DNA of 64,000 nt, from contig JAFUTQ010000105.1 of NCBI GenBank assembly GCA_017484135.1, positions 18,749 through 82,748 of the forward strand, written 5' to 3'. Position numbers and translations under genes: made by a program. Position 1 is the first letter of the stretch, and each line of letters begins with the position of its first letter. Origin of the DNA: Lachnospiraceae bacterium (GTDB lineage: Bacteria > Bacillota > Clostridia > Lachnospirales > Lachnospiraceae). Below, in pieces: positions 1-7,543 of the stretch. The notes under the pieces are model-generated. The model did no database searches. It had not been told where the DNA came from and saw nothing but the letters and a program-made list of their open reading frames with translations.

Positions 1-26
1 TCTGGTTGGAAAGCAGGAAAAGGAAG

Positions 27-572
27 ATGAAGGCATGGCAGCATCTGAAGACGATTAACCACCATAAATGGCTTGTTATGAAGGAATGCTTTCAGGTGGG
101 GCTATATTGGCAGGGGCTGGTGCATGACCTGTCCAAGTATTCCCCGACGGAATTTTTGGTGGGCTGTAAATATTATCAGGGCTTTCAAAGTCCGAATAAT
201 GCGGAGCGCAGGGAGAAAGGCTATTCTTCCGCATGGCTTCATCACAAGGGACGAAACAAGCATCACATGGACTATTGGATCGATTATGGGATTGGTGAAG
301 ACAAGACCATGACCGGTATGCGTATGCCGGAAAAATATGTGGTGGAAATGTTTTTAGACCGGGTGGCTGCGTGTAAGAATTATCAAAAGGCTGCGTATCG
401 GGATGACAGTCCCCTGAAATACTATGAAAAGGGAAAAAAGTATCAGGTGCTTCATGAGGATTCGCGTATCCTGCTGGAAAAGCTTTTATACATGCTTGCC
501 GAACATGGCGAGGCATATACGTATCGGTATATCAGGAAGGAAATTTTGAAAAAAGGAAGAAAGAAGGATTAA
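27..572 (+). CDS. DUF5662 family protein
   Basis: Conserved bacterial protein of unknown function. The translation is rich in His, Tyr and Trp with HHKW, HDLSKYSP and WLHHKGRNKHH stretches, typical of the DUF5662 family, and the spaced histidines suggest metal binding by inference only. I place the start at the ATG at 27, preceded by AGGAAAAGGAAG, rather than a TTG at 6; this gives 181 residues. It ends 5 bases before trpS, so the two are probably co-transcribed. The upstream context lies outside the window. No signal peptide or membrane segment is visible. The family call is moderately firm and the function is unknown. Confidence 0.75.
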   Translation: MKAWQHLKTINHHKWLVMKECFQVGLYWQGLVHDLSKYSPTEFLVGCKYYQGFQSPNNAERREKGYSSAWLHHKGRNKHHMDYWIDYGIGEDKTMTGMRMPEKYVVEMFLDRVAACKNYQKAAYRDDSPLKYYEKGKKYQVLHEDSRILLEKLLYMLAEHGEAYTYRYIRKEILKKGRKKD

Positions 573-577
573 AGATC

Positions 578-1582
578 ATGCTAGACGGAAAAAAAATACT
601 TTACAGCGGTATGCAGGCAACCGGAACGCTTACACTGGGAAATTATCTGGGAGCGCTGAAAAACTGGGTGAATATGTCGGAGGAATACGAATGTCTGTAC
701 GGTGTGATGGATCTGCATTCTCTGACGCTGCGGCAGGAACCTGCAGAATTTCGCAAAAATGCCAGATCCTTATATGCCCTGTATGTGGCAGCCGGACTGG
801 ATCCTGAGAAAAATTGTATTTATTACCAGTCTCATGTATCGGCGCATGCGGAGCTTGGATGGCTGTTGAACTGCTTTCCTTACATGGGCGAACTGCAGCG
901 AATGACCCAGTATAAGGATAAGGCGGCGAAGCATGCGGAAAATATCAATGCGGGGCTGTTTACCTATCCGGTACTGATGGCGGCCGATATTCTGTTGTAT
1001 CAGACCGATGTGGTTCCGGTGGGGGTAGATCAGAAGCAGCATCTGGAAATAACCAGAGATATCGCACAGCGTTTTAACGGTATTTTCGGAGAAGTGTTTA
1101 CGGTTCCGGAGGCATATATCGGGAAAATCGGTGCGAAAATCATGAGTTTGCAGGAGCCGGAGCGAAAGATGTCAAAATCTGACGAGAATGCGAATGCCAC
1201 CATTTATCTGTTGGATGACAGGGACACCATCATTCGCAAATTTAAGCGGGCGGTTACGGATTCTGAGAGCGTGATCTGCTATCGGGAGGACAAACCGGGG
1301 ATCAGCAACCTGATGGACATTTATGGTGCCGTCACAGGGCGCTCAAAGGAGGAAATTGAGCGGGAATTTGAAGGACAGGGCTATGGCTCGTTCAAGCTGG
1401 CAGTAGGAGAAACGGTGGCAGACGAATTGGAGCCGCTGCAAAAACGCTATGCAGAGTTAATTGCGGACAAGAGCTATATAGACCGTGTGATTAAGGCAAA
1501 TGATGAAAAAGCGGCATACTATGCCGGCAAGACGCTTCGCAAGGCGCAAAAAAAGCTCGGCCTTACCGAGCGGATTCGTTAG
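578..1582 (+). CDS. trpS: Tryptophanyl-tRNA synthetase
   Basis: Class I aminoacyl-tRNA synthetase that charges tRNA-Trp in the cytoplasm. The Rossmann-fold signature TGTLTLGNYLGA (residues 15-26, the HIGH-region variant usual in clostridial TrpS) and the KMSKS loop (about residues 197-201) are both present. The 334-residue length is normal for bacterial TrpS. It follows the DUF5662 gene by 5 bases and is followed by a strong hairpin facing the convergent sigK gene. No T-box-like leader can exist between the two genes, so any regulation would come from a promoter upstream of the window. Confidence 0.97.
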   Translation: MLDGKKILYSGMQATGTLTLGNYLGALKNWVNMSEEYECLYGVMDLHSLTLRQEPAEFRKNARSLYALYVAAGLDPEKNCIYYQSHVSAHAELGWLLNCFPYMGELQRMTQYKDKAAKHAENINAGLFTYPVLMAADILLYQTDVVPVGVDQKQHLEITRDIAQRFNGIFGEVFTVPEAYIGKIGAKIMSLQEPERKMSKSDENANATIYLLDDRDTIIRKFKRAVTDSESVICYREDKPGISNLMDIYGAVTGRSKEEIEREFEGQGYGSFKLAVGETVADELEPLQKRYAELIADKSYIDRVIKANDEKAAYYAGKTLRKAQKKLGLTERIR

Positions 1583-1600
1583 TATATTAGCAGTGGCGAG

Positions 1601-1640
1601 ACGGGCAGCACGGGAAATCAAAGCTTTCTGTGCTGCCCGT
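1601..1640. terminator. Hairpin between convergent trpS and sigK
   Basis: ACGGGCAGCAC (1601-1611) and GTGCTGCCCGT (1630-1640) form a perfect 11-bp stem with an 18-base loop. It lies in the only gap between convergent trpS and sigK, so it probably acts as a terminator for both directions, although no strong T-run follows on either strand. Confidence 0.65.
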
Positions 1641-1680
1641 ATGGGGCTCGCGGAAGGTTTGTTCCGGTTGTGCCGACACC

Positions 1681-2298
1681 TTAGAATTGATTTCTCAGTT
1701 TTTCAAGCGCTTTCTTTTCAATGCGGCTGACATAGGAACGGGAAATGTGAAGCTTTTGTGCAATTTCCCGCTGTGTTATCGGTTGATCGGTCATCAGCCC
1801 GTATCTTAAGCAGATAATCTGACGTTCTCGCTCTGTCAGCACCTGCGGTAGCAATTCATACAGCCGACGGACATTTTTGTCCATCTCCATAAGCTCAATC
1901 ACATCCGGCTCGGTATTTTCCACAATATCCATCAGATGAATCTGGTTTCCCTCTTTATCTGTTCCAATGGGTTCGTACAGAGACACCCCTTTTGCATTTT
2001 TTCGTCTGCTGCGAAAGTACATCAGCAATTCGTTGTCGATACATCGGGCAGCATAGGTGGCAAGTCGGCTTCCCCGGTCCTCACGAAAGGTATCCACTGC
2101 TTTCATCAAGCCGATTGTTCCGATGGAAATCAGATCTTCCATTTCTTCGTTCACGTTCTGATATTTTTTTGCCACATGCGCAACCAGACGCATATTCCGT
2201 TCGATGAGGACATGCTTCGCCGCAAGGCTGCCGTCATTCATCTGTCTTAAATATTCCTTCTCTTCCTGTAGCGTTAGGGGAGATAAAAAAGTCTTCAA
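1681..2298 (-). CDS. sigK: RNA polymerase sporulation sigma factor SigK, without pro-sequence
   Basis: Sigma-70 family factor of 205 residues, most like the late mother-cell factor sigma-K. The region 2 core reads NMRLVAHVAKKYQN, then EDLISIGTIGLMKAVD and LATYAARCIDNELL; region 4 ends with QREIAQKLHISRSYVSRIEKKALEKL. It begins at the point where Bacillus SigK begins after removal of its inhibitory pro-peptide: the start is a TTG (2298-2296), the reading frame upstream hits a TAG within about 30 bases and no other start intervenes. It therefore lacks the pro-sequence, as reported for Clostridioides difficile. It is the only minus-strand gene and diverges from comM. A SigK-type promoter and a CodY-box match lie just upstream. 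SigE/SigG paralogy is less likely because of the AARCIDNELL and SRSYVSRIEK stretches. Confidence 0.88.
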   Translation of the reverse strand: MKTFLSPLTLQEEKEYLRQMNDGSLAAKHVLIERNMRLVAHVAKKYQNVNEEMEDLISIGTIGLMKAVDTFREDRGSRLATYAARCIDNELLMYFRSRRKNAKGVSLYEPIGTDKEGNQIHLMDIVENTEPDVIELMEMDKNVRRLYELLPQVLTERERQIICLRYGLMTDQPITQREIAQKLHISRSYVSRIEKKALEKLRNQF

Positions 2299-2326
2299 CG
2301 CAGCACCTGATAAGCGATTTTTATTC

Positions 2327-2355
2327 TATTCTATGTCGGACAGAGCCGTTCTGTG
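2327..2355 (-). promoter_or_regulatory. SigK/SigE-type promoter for sigK
   Basis: On the minus strand CACA (2355-2352), a 16-base spacer and CATAGAATA (2335-2327) match the Bacillus sigma-K consensus (mACm, N16, CATAnnnTA) in every specified position. A transcript would start near 2320, about 20 bases before the TTG of sigK. Sigma-E promoters share a similar -10, so initiation by SigE followed by autoregulation is possible. Confidence 0.55.
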
Positions 2356-2363
2356 CCTTTCCT

Positions 2364-2378
2364 AATTTTCTGAATATT
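2364..2378. promoter_or_regulatory. CodY-box match between sigK and comM
   Basis: AATTTTCTGAATATT matches the CodY consensus AATTTTCWGAAAATT in 14 of 15 positions and sits inside a wider dyad CCTAAT...ATTAGG (2361-2381). It lies 9 bases upstream of the predicted sigK -35 and about 85 bases upstream of the comM -35. codY itself is about 5 kb downstream. Confidence 0.5.
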
Positions 2379-2463
2379 AGGAATCTGCTTTAGTCGGCAG
2401 CTGTTTGTTGGCCAGGCAGGGAACCGTGATCTCAATATCCGATATGCTTGCTGCAAAATTTTC

Positions 2464-2491
2464 TTGAAAAAAACGGAAATTATGGTATAAT
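2464..2491 (+). promoter_or_regulatory. Sigma-A type promoter for comM-dprA(-topA)
   Basis: TTGAAA (2464-2469), a 16-base spacer and a perfect TATAAT (2486-2491) form a good housekeeping promoter about 90 bases upstream of the likely comM start. Confidence 0.7.
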
Positions 2492-2583
2492 GAGTCCATC
2501 TTTTTTATCTTCTTTCTATAAGTTCAATTGACATGTTTCAATCATTTTCCCCGGATGCAGTGACAGGAAGGGAAGTGCTATCA

Positions 2584-4119
2584 TTGTATAGTATTGTAAG
2601 AACTGCAATTGTACATGGAATTGAGAGTGTTCCGGTGTATGTGGAGGCGGATGTGTCGGACGGGCTGCCGATGTTTGAAATGGTTGGTCTTTTGTCTGCG
2701 GAGGTACGGGAGGCGAAGGAACGGGTTCGCACAGCCCTGCGCAATCTGGGCCATACGCTTCCGGCAAGGCGTATCACGATTAACTTGTACCCGGCATATG
2801 TCAAAAAATCCGGTTCCTCGTATGATCTGCCAATCGCGGTAGCGGTGCTGGCTGCGATGGGGGTAATACGGGCAGAACTGTTGGATCGGCTGCTGATCAT
2901 CGGAGAAATCGGACTCAACGGAGATATTCAGCCGATTCACGGAGTTCTTCCGCTGGTGGCACAGGCGCGGGAACAGGGGATTGAACGCTGTATGGTGCCA
3001 TCAGGGAATGAAACAGAGGCGGCATTGGCAGAGCAGATACAGATTCTGCCGGTGGCACACCTGAGGAACGTCATTCACATATTGAATACGGAGGAGTTTG
3101 AAAACAAGGAGGAAAGAGCCGTCCCGAAAGAGCCGGAAGAAAAATCGTGCCTGGATTTTTCCGATATACATGGACAGCATTTTGTCAAGCGGGCATGCGA
3201 AGTGGCAGTCAGCGGAATGCATCATATGCTTATGATCGGACCGCCGGGAGCGGGGAAAACCATGGTTGCAAAACGGATTCCTTCCATTTTGCCGGCATTG
3301 ACCAGAGCGGAGCAGCTGGAACTGTCGAAAATATACAGTGTCTGCGGTCTTCTGGATAATCAAAGCGCCCTTTTGACGGAGCGGCCGTTCCGTTGTCCCC
3401 ACCATACCATTAGCCCGCAGGGGTTGTCCGGCGGCGGAAGTGTTCCAAAGCCGGGAGAGATCAGCCTTGCACATAAAGGGGTTCTGTTTCTGGACGAGCT
3501 GACGGAGTTCCGGCATGAGACGCTGGAGATTCTCAGACAGCCGTTGGAGGAGCATCAGATCCGTCTTGTGCGGATCAGCGGTGCCTATACGTTTCCGGCG
3601 GATTTTATGCTTGTGTGCGCCATGAATCCCTGCAGCTGCGGATATTATCCGGATCGGGAGCGCTGTAACTGTTCGCCTGCTATGCTGGAACGATACACCA
3701 AAAAGATCAGTCGGCCGCTGCTGGACCGGATTGACATCTGTGTGGAGGCAAGGCAGATGGAGTATCGGGAACTGACTGGTGAGCAGAAACAGGAGGAGTC
3801 CTCAGAGACGATACGGGAGCGGGTAGCTGTCGCGCAGGAAAGACAGAGGCATCGATTCCGTGGAACCGAGTTATGCTATAACAGCCGGATTCCGGCTGCG
3901 GATTTGGAAAAATACTGCAGCCTGACGGAAAAAGAAAAAAAATATATGGAACATATTTACGAAAAAATGGGATTGACTGCACGGACCTATCATAAAATAC
4001 TGAAGGTGGCGCGAACGCTGGCGGATATGGAGGATCAGACCGATATTGGAATGAATCACCTGAGTGAAGCGATTTGCTACCGAAGCGCAGACCGGCAATA
4101 CCGGGAGGGCGCAGTATGA
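2584..4119 (+). CDS. comM: YifB/ComM family magnesium-chelatase-like AAA+ ATPase
   Basis: Hexameric AAA+ helicase family; ComM promotes branch migration during natural transformation in Vibrio and Acinetobacter. The N-terminal ChlI-like domain shows VEADVSDGLPMFEMVGL, followed by Walker A GPPGAGKT, Walker B VLFLDELTEF and the zinc-like CAMNPCSCGYYPD stretch. The TTG at 2584 (AGGAAGG 11 bases upstream) gives the usual family length of 511; an ATG at 2533 would add 17 residues but lacks a ribosome binding site. It overlaps dprA by ATGA, fitting a competence/DNA-uptake pair. In species with no known transformation its role is unclear, so the ComM function is by family. Confidence 0.92.
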   Translation: MYSIVRTAIVHGIESVPVYVEADVSDGLPMFEMVGLLSAEVREAKERVRTALRNLGHTLPARRITINLYPAYVKKSGSSYDLPIAVAVLAAMGVIRAELLDRLLIIGEIGLNGDIQPIHGVLPLVAQAREQGIERCMVPSGNETEAALAEQIQILPVAHLRNVIHILNTEEFENKEERAVPKEPEEKSCLDFSDIHGQHFVKRACEVAVSGMHHMLMIGPPGAGKTMVAKRIPSILPALTRAEQLELSKIYSVCGLLDNQSALLTERPFRCPHHTISPQGLSGGGSVPKPGEISLAHKGVLFLDELTEFRHETLEILRQPLEEHQIRLVRISGAYTFPADFMLVCAMNPCSCGYYPDRERCNCSPAMLERYTKKISRPLLDRIDICVEARQMEYRELTGEQKQEESSETIRERVAVAQERQRHRFRGTELCYNSRIPAADLEKYCSLTEKEKKYMEHIYEKMGLTARTYHKILKVARTLADMEDQTDIGMNHLSEAICYRSADRQYREGAV

Positions 4120-5204
4120 AATACGAATATTGGTTTGCCGCCGTTGCCGGCATCGGACTGGCGAAGCGTATGAGACTGCTGGAACTCTTCGGGTCGGCAA
4201 AACAGCTTTATCATACGGAAGAAAAGGAGCTTCTGAAGACCGGCGTGGATTCGGAAACCGTAACGCTGCTCATCCAAAGCAGGCAGAAGTGGCAGTTGGA
4301 CAAGGAATGGGAAAAGCTGGAAGAGCGGCATATTCATATGGTAACTGTGGAGCAGGGTTATTATCCCCGGAAACTGAGCCGGATTGCGGCAGCACCGTAT
4401 GCGTTGTTTTACAAGGGTGCACTGCCTGATGAAGAGCAGAAGACCCTTGCGATTGTGGGAGCCAGAAATTGTTCGGAATATGGGCGGTATCTGGCGACAG
4501 AGATCGGAGCAGCGGCAGCCAGAGCCGGACTTCAGGTGATCAGCGGCATGGCGTTGGGAATCGACGGAGCCGGACATTCCGGGGCAATCCGGGAACATGG
4601 AATTACCCATGCTGTGCTTGGCTGCGGCGTGGACTGCTGTTATCCCAGACAGAACCGCAGCCTGTATGAAGCGTTGTGCCTGCATGGAGGGGTTCTGTCG
4701 GAATTTGTTCCGGGAACACCTCCTCTGCCTCAATTTTTTCCCCGGCGAAACCGAATCATCAGCGGCTTGAGCGATGTGGTTGTCGTCGTTGAGGCGAGGG
4801 AGCGAAGCGGATCGCTGATTACAGCAGATTATGCGCTGGAGCAGGGGAAGGATGTTTACGCAGTGCCCGGCAGGGTGGGAGAGCAGCTCAGCGCGGGCTG
4901 CAACCGTCTGATTCGCCAGGGCGCTGGAATTGTAATATCCATTGAAGATTTTTTTAAGGAGCTTCAGGTGGCCGGAATTTCACAGCCGCCGGAGCAGCTT
5001 CCGGCAAAAAAAATACTTGAAAAAGATGCCTGTCTGGTGTATAGTGTCATGGATTTGCAACCGAAAAGTATTTCAGAACTGGTGGAAAAAACAGGTTTGC
5101 AGGTTGACAGAGTATGCAGTATTCTGATAGGGTTAGAGAATGTGAAAATGATTCGTGAGGTTTCTCACAGCTTTTATGTCAGAAGTGAGATGTTTTCTGA
5201 GTAA
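4116..5204 (+). CDS. dprA: DNA-processing protein DprA (Smf)
   Basis: RecA loader that binds incoming single-stranded DNA during transformation; also retained in many non-competent bacteria. The Rossmann-fold core shows LAIVGARNCSEYG, ISGMALGIDGAGHSGA and FFPRRNRIISGLSDVVVVVEAR, the hallmark DprA motifs; the C-terminus carries a winged-helix-like segment (SISELVEKTGLQVDRV). The ATG at 4116 overlaps the comM stop in an ATGA junction and follows GGGAGGG; the longer TTG reading frame is rejected. Length is 362 residues, normal for the family. The order dprA-topA matches Bacillus smf-topA. Confidence 0.95.
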   Translation: MKYEYWFAAVAGIGLAKRMRLLELFGSAKQLYHTEEKELLKTGVDSETVTLLIQSRQKWQLDKEWEKLEERHIHMVTVEQGYYPRKLSRIAAAPYALFYKGALPDEEQKTLAIVGARNCSEYGRYLATEIGAAAARAGLQVISGMALGIDGAGHSGAIREHGITHAVLGCGVDCCYPRQNRSLYEALCLHGGVLSEFVPGTPPLPQFFPRRNRIISGLSDVVVVVEARERSGSLITADYALEQGKDVYAVPGRVGEQLSAGCNRLIRQGAGIVISIEDFFKELQVAGISQPPEQLPAKKILEKDACLVYSVMDLQPKSISELVEKTGLQVDRVCSILIGLENVKMIREVSHSFYVRSEMFSE

Positions 5205-5250
5205 AGAAATTTTGACCGTCAAATCAAAAAACAGATTAAAGGAGTAAGCC

Positions 5251-7329
5251 ATGGCAAAGTATCTTGTGATCGTGGAATCACCGGCGAAGGTAAAGACAAT
5301 TAAAAAGTTTTTGGGAAAGAACTATGAGGTTGTTGCATCGAACGGACATGTACGCGATATGCCGAAAAGCCAGCTTGGCTTTGATGTGGAAAACAATTAC
5401 GAACCTAAATACATTACGATTCGAGGAAAAGGCGAGATTTTGGCAAAACTGCGCAAGGAAGCAAAAAAAGCCGATAAAATTTATCTGGCAACCGACCCGG
5501 ATCGGGAAGGAGAAGCGATTTCATGGCATTTGTCGAAGGCTTTGAAGCTTGAGGATCGGAATATATCCCGCATCAGTTTTAATGAGATTACCAAAAATGC
5601 AGTAAAGGAATCCTTCAAGCAGTCCCGGGAGATTGATATGGATCTGGTGGATGCACAACAGGCGAGACGAATGCTGGATCGTATGGTGGGATACCGCATC
5701 AGTCCGCTGCTGTGGAAAAAGGTCAAGCGGGGACTCAGCGCGGGACGTGTACAATCTGTTGCATTACTGATTATATGTGATAGGGAGGATGAGATTAACG
5801 CTTTTATTCCGCAAGAGTACTGGAGCTTAGATGTAAAGCTTCAGATTCCGGGCGAGAAGAAGCCTTTGATTGCAAAATATCATGGAATTGCCAAAGAAAA
5901 GCAGACCCTTGCAAACAGACAGGAAGTAGAGCAGCTGATGGCTGCGGTTCAAAAAGAACACTTTCAGGTAGCGGAAGTACGGAAAAGTGAACGCATCAAG
6001 AAAGCACCGCATCCGTTTACCACAAGTACTCTGCAGCAGGAAGCATCCAAGCTGCTTAATTTTTCTACCCAAAAAACCATGCGGCTGGCACAGCAGCTCT
6101 ATGAAGGTGTGGATATCAAGGAAGGCGGCACAGTGGGACTTATCACATATCTGAGAACGGATTCCACGCGCGTTTCCGAGGAGGCAGATGCGGCGGCGCG
6201 TGACTATATCGGGGCACAGTACGGCAGTGAATATGCCGCGAAAAATGTGGAGGATAAGAAGTCCGGTGCCAAAATTCAGGATGCCCATGAGGCGATTCGG
6301 CCTACAGATATTACACGCACACCTGTAAAGGTAAAGGATTCACTCAGCCGGGATCAGTTCAGACTGTATCAGCTGATCTGGAACCGATTTGCGGCCAGCC
6401 GCATGAATCCGGCGAGGTATGAAACGAAATCTGTCAGAATCATGGCGGGGAGTTATTGTTTTACCGTTTCTGCATCCAATGTAGTGTTTGACGGCTTTTT
6501 GAGTGTATACAAGACGGAGGAAGAGGAAAAGACAGAGCAAAACAAGGCATTGGCTTCCATTGATACGGATACAAAGCTGACGCTGGACTCTTTTGAGGAA
6601 AAGCAGCATTTTACCCAGCCGCCGGCTCATTTTACCGAGGCCTCTCTGGTCAAGACTCTGGAGGAGCTGGGAATCGGGCGTCCCAGTACCTATGCCCCCA
6701 CGATTACCACAATTCTGGCGAGAAGATACGTCGTTAAGGAAGAAAAAAATCTTTATGTCACAGAGCTTGGGGAGGCGGTCAACACGATCATGAAGCAGTC
6801 CTTTCCCACCATTGTGGATGAGCATTTTACCGCAAATATGGAATCCCTTCTGGACAGTGTGGCTGAGGGGAAGGTGCAGTGGAAGCAGGTGGTCCGTAAT
6901 TTCTATCCGGATCTGGATGAGGCTGTCCGCAAGGCGGAAGAGGAACTGGAAAAGGTAAAGATTGAGGATGAGGTCACGGATGTGATCTGTGAGGAATGCG
7001 GGCGCAATATGGTAATTAAATACGGTCCCCACGGAAAATTTCTGGCCTGTCCCGGTTTCCCCGAATGCAGAAACACGAAGCCGTATTTTGAAAAAATCGG
7101 TGTAGCCTGTCCGAAGTGCGGAAAAGACATTGTTCTGAAGAAAACCAAGAAAGGACGCCGCTATTTTGGCTGCGAGGCAAATCCGGAATGCGATTTCATG
7201 TCATGGCAGAAGCCGGTGGAGAAGAAATGTCCGTCCTGCGGCGGTTATATGGTGGAAAAAGGAAATAAATTGTGCTGCGCAGATCCGCAGTGCGGATATG
7301 TCGAGGAAAAAAGAGCGACAACGACTTGA
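5251..7329 (+). CDS. topA: DNA topoisomerase I
   Basis: Type IA topoisomerase that relaxes negative supercoils. The TOPRIM domain begins the protein (YLVIVESPAKVKTIKKFLG) with its metal-binding DPDREGE at about residues 82-88. The active-site tyrosine is in ITYLRTDSTR (about Y300). The C-terminus carries three cysteine clusters from about residue 575 (CEECG...CPGFPEC, CPKCG...CEANPEC, CPSCG...CADPQC), the zinc-ribbon domains usual in the family. Length 692 is normal. It follows dprA by 46 bases with AAAGGAG. Its stop codon overlaps the -35 of the codY promoter. The trmFO, codV and clpQY genes that separate topA from codY in Bacillus are not here. Confidence 0.98.
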   Translation: MAKYLVIVESPAKVKTIKKFLGKNYEVVASNGHVRDMPKSQLGFDVENNYEPKYITIRGKGEILAKLRKEAKKADKIYLATDPDREGEAISWHLSKALKLEDRNISRISFNEITKNAVKESFKQSREIDMDLVDAQQARRMLDRMVGYRISPLLWKKVKRGLSAGRVQSVALLIICDREDEINAFIPQEYWSLDVKLQIPGEKKPLIAKYHGIAKEKQTLANRQEVEQLMAAVQKEHFQVAEVRKSERIKKAPHPFTTSTLQQEASKLLNFSTQKTMRLAQQLYEGVDIKEGGTVGLITYLRTDSTRVSEEADAAARDYIGAQYGSEYAAKNVEDKKSGAKIQDAHEAIRPTDITRTPVKVKDSLSRDQFRLYQLIWNRFAASRMNPARYETKSVRIMAGSYCFTVSASNVVFDGFLSVYKTEEEEKTEQNKALASIDTDTKLTLDSFEEKQHFTQPPAHFTEASLVKTLEELGIGRPSTYAPTITTILARRYVVKEEKNLYVTELGEAVNTIMKQSFPTIVDEHFTANMESLLDSVAEGKVQWKQVVRNFYPDLDEAVRKAEEELEKVKIEDEVTDVICEECGRNMVIKYGPHGKFLACPGFPECRNTKPYFEKIGVACPKCGKDIVLKKTKKGRRYFGCEANPECDFMSWQKPVEKKCPSCGGYMVEKGNKLCCADPQCGYVEEKRATTT

Positions 7330-7354
7330 ATTTTCAGAAAAAACATGATAAAAT
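7326..7354 (+). promoter_or_regulatory. codY promoter overlapped by a CodY box
   Basis: TTGAAT (7326-7331), a 17-base spacer and TAAAAT (7349-7354) form a sigma-A type promoter that begins inside the topA stop. AATTTTCAGAAAAAA (7329-7343) matches the CodY consensus in 13 of 15 positions and covers the end of the -35 and the spacer, which would allow autorepression. The last two bases of the -10 belong to the left end of the hairpin repeat that follows. Confidence 0.6.
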
Positions 7355-7500
7355 GATTTGTGGGTCAAAAGGTTCACATCGTGAAACGATGCGAACACTT
7401 TGCACAAGAGATCGCTTTGGAAAGCGAGCTTTCCAAAACGATTTTTGTGCAAAAAGTCTATGCCGACATGGTCGGCATGACCTTTTGCCCCTCAAATCAT
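7353..7500 (+). repeat. Hairpin-rich dispersed repeat, copy A (148 bp), in the codY leader
   Basis: The ends are inverted repeats: ATGATTTGTGGGTCAAAAGG (7353-7372) and the complement of 7481-7500 agree in 18 of 20 bases. Inside are three hairpins: TTCACATCG/CGATGCGAA around 7373-7395; a long one with TTTGCACAA/TTGTGCAAA (7399-7407, 7445-7453), ATCG/CGAT, and a perfect TTTGGAAAGC/GCTTTCCAAA (7416-7425, 7428-7437); and ATGCCGAC/GTCGGCAT (7460-7467, 7471-7478). The whole would fold as a multi-branched structure in RNA or as a cruciform. It contains no convincing gene and lies between the codY promoter and codY. A related, larger copy lies at 50135-50472. I do not recognise a named family. Confidence 0.85.
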
Positions 7501-7543
7501 AAAATAAAAAAGTATGTAGCTGTAATCACTAAGGAGACACAAG

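Noticed and set aside
5211-5240. TTTGAC-C-GTCAAA dyad and TTGACC as a topA promoter
   Set aside because: The matching -10 would fall on the ribosome binding site of topA and is a poor match; the dyad alone is short.
7353-7500. CRISPR array
   Set aside because: The repeated units are nested inverted repeats, not direct repeats with spacers, and no cas genes are near.
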